NCBI GenBank assembly: GCA_041665605.1
Contig: JBAYIO010000010.1
Span: forward strand, 1-64,000
Length of the DNA stretch: 64,000 bases
From: CAIPAT01 sp041665605
Lineage (GTDB): Bacteria; Verrucomicrobiota; Lentisphaeria; Victivallales; Victivallaceae
Direction: 5' to 3'
The translations under genes and the position numbers were made by a program. The notes below the pieces were generated by a model. That model saw nothing but the letters and a program-made list of their open reading frames with translations, did not search any database and was not told the DNA's origin. Shown here in pieces: positions 1 through 7,899 of this stretch. The first letter of the stretch is position 1; each line of letters begins with the position of its first letter.

Positions 1-504
1 CGGGTTGCAGTCGAAATACGCCTTGTTGGGCAGCAGTTCCTCCGAACCGTGGAACCGGACCCGCTGCGCCAGTCTCGTCATGGCGGTGGTCATCGCCGGA
101 TAACTGATTTCCGAACATTCATTAAAGTATACCGTGGCAAACTCCCGTCCGAGGATTTTGTCCGCCCGGTTTTTGTCGTCCAGCCCGATGAACCAGATTT
201 CCGAGCCGTTCCGGAATCTGATGAACCCGTCCCGCTGACAGGGCTTATACTCTATTCCCGGAAAACATAGTTTCATGAGTTTGGGGAACGAGTCGAACAG
301 CACCGCATGGCGGACATGGACATGCCGGAACCGGAACACCGCATGGCGGCTCCCCGGCGCTTTCAGCGCCCGCACCACAATCGAAAACAGCAAGATAAAC
401 GTCTTGCCCGAGCGCGAGCCCCCGAACAAGAGCAGATTCCTGACCATCCCCCCGATCAGTCCGAGCGCCGTCCGCTGGTCGTCCGTAAATTTAAATCCTG
501 TCAT
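1..504 (-). CDS. Phage-type terminase large subunit, N-terminal part (3' end beyond window)
   Basis: The minus strand is open from an ATG at 504-502 to the window edge, 168 codons with no stop. The protein begins MTGFKFTDDQRTALGLIGG and has a Walker A P-loop GGSRSGKT about 28 residues in, as in PBSX/Terminase_3-type packaging ATPases. Further on are GSEIWFIGLDDKNRADKILG and FATVYFNECSEISYPAM, which fit the Walker B/coupling region (the family usually has a DE pair; here it reads NE). The SD-like AAGGA lies about 10 nt upstream. Terminases cut and package phage DNA, but no portal or capsid gene is visible here, so this may be an orphan or the edge of a prophage outside the window. A near-identical truncated copy lies at 7020-7148. 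Confidence 0.85.
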   Translation of the reverse strand, partial: MTGFKFTDDQRTALGLIGGMVRNLLLFGGSRSGKTFILLFSIVVRALKAPGSRHAVFRFRHVHVRHAVLFDSFPKLMKLCFPGIEYKPCQRDGFIRFRNGSEIWFIGLDDKNRADKILGREFATVYFNECSEISYPAMTTAMTRLAQRVRFHGSEELLPNKAYFDCNP

Positions 505-565
505 AATGCCAAATCCTTCTTTATCCACAAAAAAACAAAATGGTAACATTAAAAAATTTAACAAT

Positions 566-594
566 CAATTATCTATATATAGTAAAATTGTCAA
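566..594 (-). promoter_or_regulatory. Probable promoter of the terminase gene
   Basis: On the minus strand a perfect TTGACA (594-589) is followed after 15 bp by GATAAT (573-568). The same TTGACA and a GATACA at the same 15-bp distance precede the terminase-small gene at about 31.5 kb. The short spacer makes the -10 call uncertain. Confidence 0.45.
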
Positions 595-747
595 CCGGAA
601 CTGCGACAATAAGTTCAAATAACGGGATTAAGTACGTTTTTTAAAATCAGAAAGCCGGGCTTGTTTTTCATGTTGCGATAACTGTTGACCTAGTGAGTGT
701 GCAAAATTTATTTTTCATTTTTTTTGCTGAAATTCCGGATTAAACCA

Positions 748-776
748 TTGACATTATGTATATAAACATATATAAT
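748..776 (+). promoter_or_regulatory. Promoter of the first GntR/LacI regulator
   Basis: TTGACA at 748-753 and TATAAT at 771-776 are separated by exactly 17 bp: a full consensus sigma-70-type promoter, 30 bp ahead of the regulator's start codon. Confidence 0.85.
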
Positions 777-787
777 CTATACATAGA
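755..787. promoter_or_regulatory. Candidate operator: two palindromes over the promoter
   Basis: TATGT-ATATAA-ACATA (755-770) fills the promoter spacer and TCTAT-AC-ATAGA (776-787) follows the -10 box. GntR-family dimers bind such short AT-rich inverted repeats, and their position over the promoter suggests autorepression by the adjacent regulator. Binding is inferred. Confidence 0.5.
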
Positions 788-805
788 TAGACATAAGGAA
801 TGAAA

Positions 806-1885
806 ATGCTGGATGATATTAAAACTGAAACTGTATCTTTTGAGCCGATATATCGGCAGATTGCCGATATATTAAAAAATAATATAATTTCTGGAAAATT
901 GCCGAGCGGATCCCAATTACCGCCAGAACCGGTATTGGCAGCAAAATTCAATACCAGCAGATTAACTCTACGTAAAAGTTTAAGTATATTGGAAGAGCAG
1001 AAACTGCTGGTCCAACGCAAAGGTCGCGGCACATTTGTTACTTATCAATCAGTCAGGAAATATCGTATTGCCATTTCCGGCATCGGGCTGGCGACAAAGG
1101 ACCTTTTCTCGTATCAGGTTTTTGCCGGATTAAATCAGGTGCTGGCCGATGTTGAGAAAGAATTCGTTTTTATTGACAACTGCGGCGATATACTCGACAA
1201 ATTTCACCATAGCAGATGTGACGGTTTAATTGCGGTTGCTCCCGCATTGAATCAGATATCGAAGTTCTGCACCCCTGAATTTGACACTATTCCGCTGGTA
1301 TTGCTTAACGTTCAGGATAAAAAGATCAGCAGAAAAAGAGTTTGCGTTGACGTGGAAAGAGATTCTATGCGCACGGCTGTTGAACATTTATTAAAATTGG
1401 GGCATCGCCGGATTGCATATATTACAAGAGAAGGCGATGAATTCAACCAGAGGGATCGCAATGCTTCCTTTGTGAATTCAATCAAAGAATTTGACTTGGA
1501 CGGCGCTCCTGATTTATATCAATGCGGGATGCGCGGAGTATGGTTTTATGACATCGGACGAGACCATGCCTTAAAATTGTGCCGGATGAGCAATCCGCCT
1601 ACGGCAATCGTCTGTCCGAGTCAAACAATAGCACTAGGCGCCTGGCAGGGAATAATTGAATCAGGCTTGAAGATTCCGGCAGATATCTCAATCATTGGAT
1701 ATGACGTGCCGGAATGGGCCAACCCGTATCTGGCAACCCTGGTGCAGCCGGAAATAAAAATGGCCGAAGCCGCCGGAGCATTGCTGCTGGAACAGCTCAG
1801 GGGCGGGACTGTTCAAAATCAGGAAATGATTTTTAAAATCATGCTTGAAGAACGCAAAAGCTGCGCACCGCCGCGGATGCGTTAA
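806..1885 (+). CDS. GntR/LacI hybrid transcriptional regulator
   Basis: The protein has 359 residues. An N-terminal GntR winged helix (PIYRQIADILKNNIISGKLP, then SQLPPEPVLAAKFNTSRLTL and a GRGTFV wing) is joined to a LacI/periplasmic-binding-type sensor with the hallmark LKLGHRRIAYITREGDEFNQ and an ISIIGYDVPEW segment. Such hybrids, like AraR, usually repress sugar-use genes until a sugar binds the sensor. I place the start at the second ATG (806) because AAGG at 795-798 is 7 nt away from it and would touch the first ATG at 800. The genes downstream (DUF4434, prepilin-like, secreted hydrolase) are the likely regulon. The inducer is unknown. Confidence 0.9.
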   Translation: MLDDIKTETVSFEPIYRQIADILKNNIISGKLPSGSQLPPEPVLAAKFNTSRLTLRKSLSILEEQKLLVQRKGRGTFVTYQSVRKYRIAISGIGLATKDLFSYQVFAGLNQVLADVEKEFVFIDNCGDILDKFHHSRCDGLIAVAPALNQISKFCTPEFDTIPLVLLNVQDKKISRKRVCVDVERDSMRTAVEHLLKLGHRRIAYITREGDEFNQRDRNASFVNSIKEFDLDGAPDLYQCGMRGVWFYDIGRDHALKLCRMSNPPTAIVCPSQTIALGAWQGIIESGLKIPADISIIGYDVPEWANPYLATLVQPEIKMAEAAGALLLEQLRGGTVQNQEMIFKIMLEERKSCAPPRMR

Positions 1886-1950
1886 TTTCCAGCATCGATA
1901 TTTTAGTTTAAAACTGGAATTAGTTATATCGTTTTTTAATGAAGGTCATT

Positions 1951-2916
1951 ATGAAGATTACCGGAACATTTCTGGATGAAATTACTCACGATATCCCGTC
2001 ATTAAACTGGGACGAACAAGACTGGGATCGTGATTTTAAGTTAATGAAAGCTGTTGGGATTGATAAAGCCATCATGATCCGCTGCGGCTGGAAGAACTGG
2101 ATGACGTATCCTTCGAAGATACTGGCGAAATATGAGAATGCAACTGTCCCGTCAAACGATCTGGTTGACATGTTTCTGCGGCTTTCGGAAAAATACGGAA
2201 TTAAATTTTATTTCGGCACTTACTTTTCGGGGCGGGACTGGTTGCTTGAATCTTATAATGTTGAGCAGGAATGCAATCTGATGAAATGGACCTGTAAAGA
2301 AATTTGGGACGAATATGGAAAAAACAGCCCGGCATTCGGCGGCTGGTATCTGTCTCAGGAGATTTCCTCGGCAGTGTCCTGGCGGGTAGTAGAATGCTAT
2401 AAGAAAGTTGGTAGATTCTGCAAAGAAATCTCCGGCAATCTGCCGGTAATGATTTCCCCTGGGTTTAAGGGGGTAAAAGCGCAGGACCGGAGTCTGCCGT
2501 ATGCCGAGCGCCGCCAGAACGCAATTACACCGGAAGAACATCGCAAAGACTGGGATTGGATTTTTAACGAGATAAAAGGTGCGGTGGATGTCGTGGCGTT
2601 TCAGGACGGGCATGTCGATTTTGATGAACTTGAAATATTCCTGAAAATCAACAAAGAACTGGCAGATAAACATGGATTGACGCTGCTGACCAATGCCGAG
2701 ACGTTTGATCGCGATATTCCCGGCTTTATGCCACCGATCAAATGGGAAAAACTGCGCTTCAAACTGGAAGCCGCTCAAAAAGCAGGGATAAGCGAAGGGG
2801 TCACATTTGATTTCGCGCATTTCATGAGTCCGAACTCCTGCTATCCGCAGGCAAAAAAACTGTTAAAACAATATTGTATATGGGCCGGAATTGATTATAA
2901 AAGAATTCAAAACTAA
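1951..2916 (+). CDS. DUF4434 protein, putative glycoside hydrolase-like TIM barrel
   Basis: The 321-aa protein starts MKITGTFLDEITHDIPSLNW, continues with DWDRDFKLMKAVGIDKAIMI and has WMTYPSKIL, the typical opening of DUF4434 proteins, predicted glycosidase-like TIM barrels. GGWYLSQEIS and DVVAFQDGHV fit later barrel strands carrying acidic residues. No signal peptide is visible, so it is probably cytoplasmic. I prefer ATG 1951 to the upstream ATG at 1939 because GAAGG (1941-1945) sits correctly for the later one. It follows the regulator by about 65 bp and precedes the prepilin-like gene by 17 bp, so it is probably in the same transcript. Substrate unknown. Confidence 0.75.
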   Translation: MKITGTFLDEITHDIPSLNWDEQDWDRDFKLMKAVGIDKAIMIRCGWKNWMTYPSKILAKYENATVPSNDLVDMFLRLSEKYGIKFYFGTYFSGRDWLLESYNVEQECNLMKWTCKEIWDEYGKNSPAFGGWYLSQEISSAVSWRVVECYKKVGRFCKEISGNLPVMISPGFKGVKAQDRSLPYAERRQNAITPEEHRKDWDWIFNEIKGAVDVVAFQDGHVDFDELEIFLKINKELADKHGLTLLTNAETFDRDIPGFMPPIKWEKLRFKLEAAQKAGISEGVTFDFAHFMSPNSCYPQAKKLLKQYCIWAGIDYKRIQN

Positions 2917-2933
2917 AAACGGAGATATGAAAA

Positions 2934-3620
2934 ATGAACACTAAACGGAAACAGATTTTTACGCTCATCGAACTCCTGGTTGTGATCGCCATCATTGCAA
3001 TTTTGGCGTCAATGCTGTTACCGGCACTGAACAAAGCTAGGGAAAAAGCAAAAACGAGCAGTTGTATCAGCAATCTTAAACAATTTGCTATTGTCAGTGT
3101 CGGTTATCAGAATGACTACGACGGCGTTATCCCTTACCGTTATATAGTTTCTTCTGTCAATGTGTGGTATAAGCTTTTTGACCCAGTTATCAAGCTTGCC
3201 AATGCACCGGCTACTGCAGCAAACTATCCTTCAGGAAAACCAAGTCCATATACATGTCCGGCCTCTACTGAAGTTAAAAACAGTGGATCGGCGTTGGGAA
3301 CCAACGCCTCATGGATGCCTGACGCCTATGGTCAACCGGCCATTAGTTATGGTATTAATATCCAAACAAATCCTAACCGCGTACTGAAAATAAATAATAT
3401 CAAAAAACCGGAAAGCTTTGTTTTGCTGGCCGATACCAATAGCCGTGATTTTGATCAATGGACTGAAACTACCTTTAGCGGTGTTACCAGTAAAATTGCC
3501 GGACGACATAATAAAAAGGCAGTATCATTATTCTTGGGTGGCAACGTAAATCAAGAAAGATTTTTTCTCAAAAGAACTTTTGATTACTTGGACTCCCGTT
3601 TTTTTCCTATTGCTTACTAA
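2934..3620 (+). CDS. Prepilin-type N-terminal domain protein (pseudopilin-like), locus 1
   Basis: This 228-aa protein has a short basic leader, then FTLIELLVVIAIIAILASML, the class III signal and hydrophobic helix of type IV pilins and type II secretion pseudopilins, with Glu at mature position 5. The residue before Phe is Ile rather than the usual Gly. The rest is a variable domain ending in a histidine-containing turn (AGRHNKKAVSLFLGGNVNQE) that resembles the H-X9-DG tail of DUF1559-type proteins. GGAG lies 9 nt before the ATG. It sits between DUF4434 and the large secreted protein. Role in the envelope unknown; a surface or periplasmic glycan-handling role is inference. Confidence 0.85.
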   Translation: MNTKRKQIFTLIELLVVIAIIAILASMLLPALNKAREKAKTSSCISNLKQFAIVSVGYQNDYDGVIPYRYIVSSVNVWYKLFDPVIKLANAPATAANYPSGKPSPYTCPASTEVKNSGSALGTNASWMPDAYGQPAISYGINIQTNPNRVLKINNIKKPESFVLLADTNSRDFDQWTETTFSGVTSKIAGRHNKKAVSLFLGGNVNQERFFLKRTFDYLDSRFFPIAY

Positions 3621-3638
3621 TAAATTTGGATGGTTATT

Positions 3639-6600
3639 ATGTTGAAAAAAGTAATTTTCTTTTTATGGTTTACAGGAATAACGTATCTGGGTCAAGCTGG
3701 AAATCTTTTTGACGATGGATTCGAAACTCCTGTGGCTGGTAAATGGGGCATTGACAAAACACCGGAAGTCGGGAAATATGAAATTATTTCATCGGGACGG
3801 AATAGCGGAAGCGCGTTGTCAATAATCACTTCAGGGCGGCAGCGTATGCAATTGTTTCGCCTTCACGCCGAAAAAATTCCAGGCGGCAGTATGTTAAAGT
3901 TACGACTATACATCAAAGGCTCCGGAGTGATTCAGTTTGGATTTCTTGCATATAATAAAGCAAATAAATGGTTAGACAAAAAGCTTTCTCCACCGCAATC
4001 GCTTAATTTTGCAGATTGGCAATATTTCGAGTTCAACACGATAGTTCCCGATAACGCTTATGGCAATGACGGCAAAATTGATATGATACGTCCATGTGTT
4101 GATGTTTTCGGCGACAGCAATATTCTGATCGATGATTTCAGCGGAAAAGCGATAAATCATGTTGTTATGCAGTCTGCGGGAATCAAACTTCCACGCCCAT
4201 TTGAACGGATAACCCCCGGTAATGGTGATTTCAAAGTAAGGTACATAAACTCGCGGGGCCTGTTTATTATTGAGGAATGTGATACCCCATACATTGAAAA
4301 TGCGGTAAGCATTAAGTCTGTTGAATTCGAGATAACGAATGGAAGTAATGGAGAAGTAATCGCATCGGCGATGTTTAATTTCTCAGGAGGAGTAATTCAA
4401 GCTGCAGAGATATACGTGCCAAAATCATTTTCCGGGAATGTCAAGATAAGAGCGAAATATCTTGATAACAACAGTAAAATCATTTATTCAGGACAAGGTT
4501 ATTCTTCTTTTGACCGCTTTATGGATATGACTTCCGGTCGGTATATGGTTGGTGGAATGATACGCAACGAACATTTGACTAACTGGATAAAGGAAGTCAT
4601 AATCGGTCAGTCCTTGTTCGTGGTGAGTAAGGATTCCCCCCCCAATCCGCTTCGTGCCCAGAAGATTATCCTTCCAGGCTTCGCTGCACCGACTTGTGCA
4701 CAGCAGACCGTCAGTGTTGTCGGTCGGCAATACCAATTCAGCAATCTTGCTCTGCCCGTGCAGATGCAGGTGACCCAGCAGGAACCAACTGTAGGGAATG
4801 CAACTGAGCCAATTTTGTATGGGCAGGGCGCATCCATTATATTGGACGGAACGCCGCTGACTGCGACAGAATCCTTGGCGATAAGCAGTGATGCTGATAC
4901 AGTCAAACTGACTTCAGGCGGAACCCGCGGCAATTTGACAGTCAATATCAGCAGTACAGTAGAACAGGACGGGATTATAACCCTACTGTTGACATTGTCT
5001 CCACAGACATCCGCCAACTTGACATCCCTGCAACTGAATATTCCGTTAATAGCGGCGCAGGCAACGCTTTATCATGATATAACTGATGTGGTATATCGTC
5101 GGCTTGACCGTACCAAAACCGGATTGGATGCCGGTATCGGAGGACAGGCAGGATATACGCCCACAAGTGTAAAATACAATGATGTAGTCTGGTACAGTCT
5201 GGCTTCGGAACGCGGCAGTAATTTTTCCGGCTCGTTTCAGCCGATGATCTGGCTCGGGAATGAGGATCGCGGTTTTTGCTGGTTTGCGGACAGCGATCGC
5301 AACTGGCAGGTTGACCCGGATAAATCAGCCATCGAAATCGCCCGTCAGAGTGGCCAGGTTATTCTGCGAATTAATATTTTTAATCGCAGTGTTGCCGCCG
5401 TACTTAATCAACCGGTTACGTTTAAAATGGGAATTATGGCAACTCCGGTAAAACCACCGATGCCACATTGGCGTGGAACTGTTTTCCCCAGATGGTCAAC
5501 GCTGGACTGGACTTTCTATAATCAACTGACCAATTTGCGAAAGATCGTAATGGTAGGTGCTGGAGATCCACAATTCAATGCCGGGATGGCCAGTCCGGCC
5601 GCCAAAGATATAAATGTCACTCAGGACAAATATGCGGCGTTACACGATGCCAGAGGGAGTACTTTCTGTGAATACTGGGCCAGTGATTATCTTACGTTGG
5701 ACATTGCGGAATGGGGCAGCCTTTTCGGCGAATGGATTAACCCGAACAGCGGCGGTTGGTTCTCAAGCCAATATCCGGGACATTCAGTTGAAGCCTGTTG
5801 CTGGTTACCGGTCAATCGCACTGTAAACAGCCTACAAGACTATAAACTAAAGGAGTTGGATTTTAAGTTGAAAAATGTCGGTCAGATTTCCTATTATGAG
5901 GACAATTCCTGCCAGCATACCTTTGATTGCAAACTATGGGATCAGGGGTATACCCGGAGTGACGAGCAACGGCAACCGGAGTTTGATCTGTTCTCATACC
6001 GTGAGTATCTTAAAACTGCAGCCAAGGTATTCAACGACAATGGAATGGAAAACTTTCTTGGGGTACACTCCAGCGCTGCAAATGTAATTCCCGCCTTTAC
6101 CTATGCGAGTTTTTGTATCGATGGAGAACAGCCTGCTCGTTATGATTATACCACGGACAAGGATTACATCGACCGCTGGAATGACACTGAATATATGCGG
6201 GCTCTTGTTATGGGCCGTCAATATGGAATTAACACGGTTTTTCTAGGGGAGATGACTTTTCCGGGAGATGACAACGATGGGCATCATACTCGTGCGTGGA
6301 TGGCAATAGTGCTACCTCATGACATCTCATTGTGGGATGGCAATGTTAAAAATCGTACTGCCGTTAAGGCATGGCATAAGATTATAAATGATCTGAATTT
6401 TTACGATAACCCGCCATATCTTTATTACTACTGGGCTACAGGGGCAAATAAAGTGTTTGTAAACAACGATGCGGATATTCGGGTAACCGTATGGAAACAG
6501 CTCGGTCAATCGCTTGTGATGTTGTCAAATTTCGGGGATGCGAAGACGACCCAAACCTCGCTTGATTTAGTAAAGTTGGGACTTACCGGCTCAATCACGG

Positions 6601-6704
6601 CCATTGATGCAGAAACCAATAGTACAGTTGCTATTAATAATGGAGCGTTTTCTGTTGATGTACCGCGTCATGACTTCCGAATGGTTTTGATTAAAGCACA
6701 ATGA
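3639..6704 (+). CDS. Large secreted glycoside hydrolase-like protein (DUF6067/GH123-like)
   Basis: About 1,021 residues with a signal peptide (MLKKVIFFLWFTGITYLGQA). The first 180 residues look like a jelly-roll binding domain (DGFETPVAGKWG start, ILIDDFSGKA end). Near residue 540 is MIWLGNEDRGFCWFADSDRN, a segment typical of DUF6067/GH123-like proteins, followed by a barrel-like region (MPHWRGTVFPRWS onward, to about residue 920) and a C-terminal beta domain. The start at 3639 fits GGATGG upstream better than ATG 3630. It begins 19 bp after the prepilin-like gene and is probably the main enzyme of this cassette. Family assignment is moderate; the substrate cannot be read. Confidence 0.7.
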   Translation: MLKKVIFFLWFTGITYLGQAGNLFDDGFETPVAGKWGIDKTPEVGKYEIISSGRNSGSALSIITSGRQRMQLFRLHAEKIPGGSMLKLRLYIKGSGVIQFGFLAYNKANKWLDKKLSPPQSLNFADWQYFEFNTIVPDNAYGNDGKIDMIRPCVDVFGDSNILIDDFSGKAINHVVMQSAGIKLPRPFERITPGNGDFKVRYINSRGLFIIEECDTPYIENAVSIKSVEFEITNGSNGEVIASAMFNFSGGVIQAAEIYVPKSFSGNVKIRAKYLDNNSKIIYSGQGYSSFDRFMDMTSGRYMVGGMIRNEHLTNWIKEVIIGQSLFVVSKDSPPNPLRAQKIILPGFAAPTCAQQTVSVVGRQYQFSNLALPVQMQVTQQEPTVGNATEPILYGQGASIILDGTPLTATESLAISSDADTVKLTSGGTRGNLTVNISSTVEQDGIITLLLTLSPQTSANLTSLQLNIPLIAAQATLYHDITDVVYRRLDRTKTGLDAGIGGQAGYTPTSVKYNDVVWYSLASERGSNFSGSFQPMIWLGNEDRGFCWFADSDRNWQVDPDKSAIEIARQSGQVILRINIFNRSVAAVLNQPVTFKMGIMATPVKPPMPHWRGTVFPRWSTLDWTFYNQLTNLRKIVMVGAGDPQFNAGMASPAAKDINVTQDKYAALHDARGSTFCEYWASDYLTLDIAEWGSLFGEWINPNSGGWFSSQYPGHSVEACCWLPVNRTVNSLQDYKLKELDFKLKNVGQISYYEDNSCQHTFDCKLWDQGYTRSDEQRQPEFDLFSYREYLKTAAKVFNDNGMENFLGVHSSAANVIPAFTYASFCIDGEQPARYDYTTDKDYIDRWNDTEYMRALVMGRQYGINTVFLGEMTFPGDDNDGHHTRAWMAIVLPHDISLWDGNVKNRTAVKAWHKIINDLNFYDNPPYLYYYWATGANKVFVNNDADIRVTVWKQLGQSLVMLSNFGDAKTTQTSLDLVKLGLTGSITAIDAETNSTVAINNGAFSVDVPRHDFRMVLIKAQ

Positions 6705-6742
6705 ATTTATGACAACGGCAAATACGGTAACGCAGAAAGTTA

Positions 6743-7000
6743 GTGAAGCAAAATTGGAGGTATCAAGGATTGGCAAATGAAAAATTTGAACGAAACAATT
6801 GGGAGAGTTCTTTCTATCTTGCGCCATGTGGCGGATTAGAGCTTGGCGGTTATGATTTGCATCATTGGGAGCCAACTCATTGTGAATTTACCCTGAGTGG
6901 GGTTGAATTGGCATTAAACAGTTCCATTCCTGTTTTTAGAGAAGTCCGGATAGTAGGAAAATCAGTGCCAAACTTTAGCTTTGGTGTTTTCGTTGCTTGA
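6743..7000 (+). CDS. Short unrecognised ORF (85 aa), possibly not real
   Basis: This frame encodes 85 aa starting MKQNWRYQGLANEKFERNN, with no family I recognise, no signal peptide and a weak SD (GTGAAGC upstream). It fills the gap between the large hydrolase and the breakpoint of the terminase remnant, so it may be a leftover of a disrupted gene. Confidence 0.25.
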   Translation: MKQNWRYQGLANEKFERNNWESSFYLAPCGGLELGGYDLHHWEPTHCEFTLSGVELALNSSIPVFREVRIVGKSVPNFSFGVFVA

Positions 7001-7019
7001 ATAAGGGGAGTCTGTCGCT

Positions 7020-7148
7020 TCAGCACGAGAACAGCAGTATAAACGTCTTGCCCGAGCGCGAGCCCCCGAACAAGAGCAGATTCCTGACCGTTCCCCCGAT
7101 CAGCCGGAGCGCCGTCTTCTGGTCGTCCGTAAATTTAAAGTCTGTCAT
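7020..7148 (-). pseudogene. Truncated terminase large subunit remnant
   Basis: From ATG at 7148-7146 the minus strand encodes 42 residues beginning MTDFKFTDDQKTALRLIGG, including the same GGSRSGKT P-loop as the gene at 1-504, then stops with TGA at 7022-7020 soon after FILLFSC. Homology to the longer copy ends near 7028. The leader has also lost the block equivalent to about 551-610, which contains the -35 box, and no SD is seen. It is a dead copy. Confidence 0.85.
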
Positions 7149-7244
7149 AAATCGAAATCATTTAACCATAAAAACAAAATGGTAACATTGAGGAACCGTT
7201 CAAAAATAACCTTTACATCTTCGCGTTTTTTCCGAAAAAATACG

Positions 7245-7268
7245 AAAGCCGGTCGCCTGACCGGCTTT
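7245..7268. terminator. Bidirectional hairpin terminator candidate
   Basis: AAAGCCGGTC-GCCT-GACCGGCTTT is a perfect 10-bp stem with a 4-nt loop. An A-run before it (7235-7240) provides a possible U-tract for minus-strand transcripts. At the corresponding place in the first terminase leader (about 646-657) only AAAGCCGGGCTT remains, as if the stem had collapsed by deletion. Confidence 0.55.
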
Positions 7269-7744
7269 ATACTCTTCTATTCCATAATCTAGATCCGCCG
7301 TTGAATTTTTTTGCCTGCATTTCGCGGAAAGCATGTTAAAGCGAGTTGATTGCGGCGGGCGATCCCGACTGGTTGAATGAAGAAGCCATCAATATGGGAT
7401 TTAAAGCCTTTGAAGCTAATAATGAACAATAGCTTCGTAGGAAAGGGTTAAATTAAAGCTTATTTACAAATCTTGCGACCGAAAATATTAAAATAATACG
7501 TGTAAGTAGTGGACTGCCGGCTTCCGGGATATTTCGCGCAACTTGTAAAACTTATTTCTTAACAACTTCTTAATGACCATGCCTGGATTGATTGCGGAGA
7601 ATGCCGCGGAGTTCGAAAATCCGGTCTGGTTGCCGGGAAATCTTTAGATAATTTATCGGCTCATAGAATCCATCTGCTGCCTGTGTTGACTTTTTTTGCA
7701 TAGTATTTTGGTCTTTTTCAGGAAGATTAACTGTTTGAAACAAC

Positions 7745-7827
7745 GTATACTAATTATAGAAGAATTCAGTGCATTGTTTATGAGCGCTGACTGAAAAATC
7801 AATAAAAAAACAAACAAAGTATACTTT
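7745..7827. promoter_or_regulatory. Candidate operator pair of the second regulator
   Basis: GTATAC at 7745-7750 and the perfect 12-bp palindrome AAAGTATACTTT at 7816-7827 share the same core and are 74 bp apart, about seven helical turns. The second site abuts the -35 box. Spacing suits repression by DNA looping with a dimeric or tetrameric regulator; this is inference. Confidence 0.45.
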
Positions 7828-7832
7828 CTCTA

Positions 7833-7861
7833 TTTACAAATATCAGAGTATGATATATAAT
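7833..7861 (+). promoter_or_regulatory. Promoter of the second GntR/LacI regulator
   Basis: TTTACA (7833-7838) and TATAAT (7856-7861) are separated by 17 bp, 39 bp before the start codon at 7900. Confidence 0.8.
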
Positions 7862-7899
7862 AGAAGCAGATAAGCATAATAATTTAAGGAAGTGGGGCT

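Larger units (their letters stand above)
505..799. other. Intergenic region between terminase and regulator
   Basis: This AT-rich stretch separates two divergent genes. Positions 531-550 are identical to 7170-7189, and 570-629 match 31501-31560 at roughly 47 of 60 bases, so the terminase side is a repeated leader. The regulator side (748-787) carries a strong promoter overlapped by palindromes. No further gene is seen. Confidence 0.7.
7149..7899. other. Degenerate intergenic region between terminase remnant and second regulator
   Basis: The first 120 bp retain terminase-leader sequence (7170-7189 identical to 531-550; GTTCAAAAATAAC resembles 613-624). A strong hairpin follows at 7245-7268. 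Positions 7340-7432 read as a short coding-like stretch with TAG at its end but no start or family. The last 160 bp hold the promoter and palindromes of the next regulator. No intact gene is seen. Confidence 0.6.

Noticed and set aside
7340..7432. Short coding-like stretch ending in TAG
   Set aside because: It reads GDPDWLNEEAINMGFKAF in one frame but has no start, no SD and a stop just upstream; it may be debris of a lost gene, which cannot be shown.
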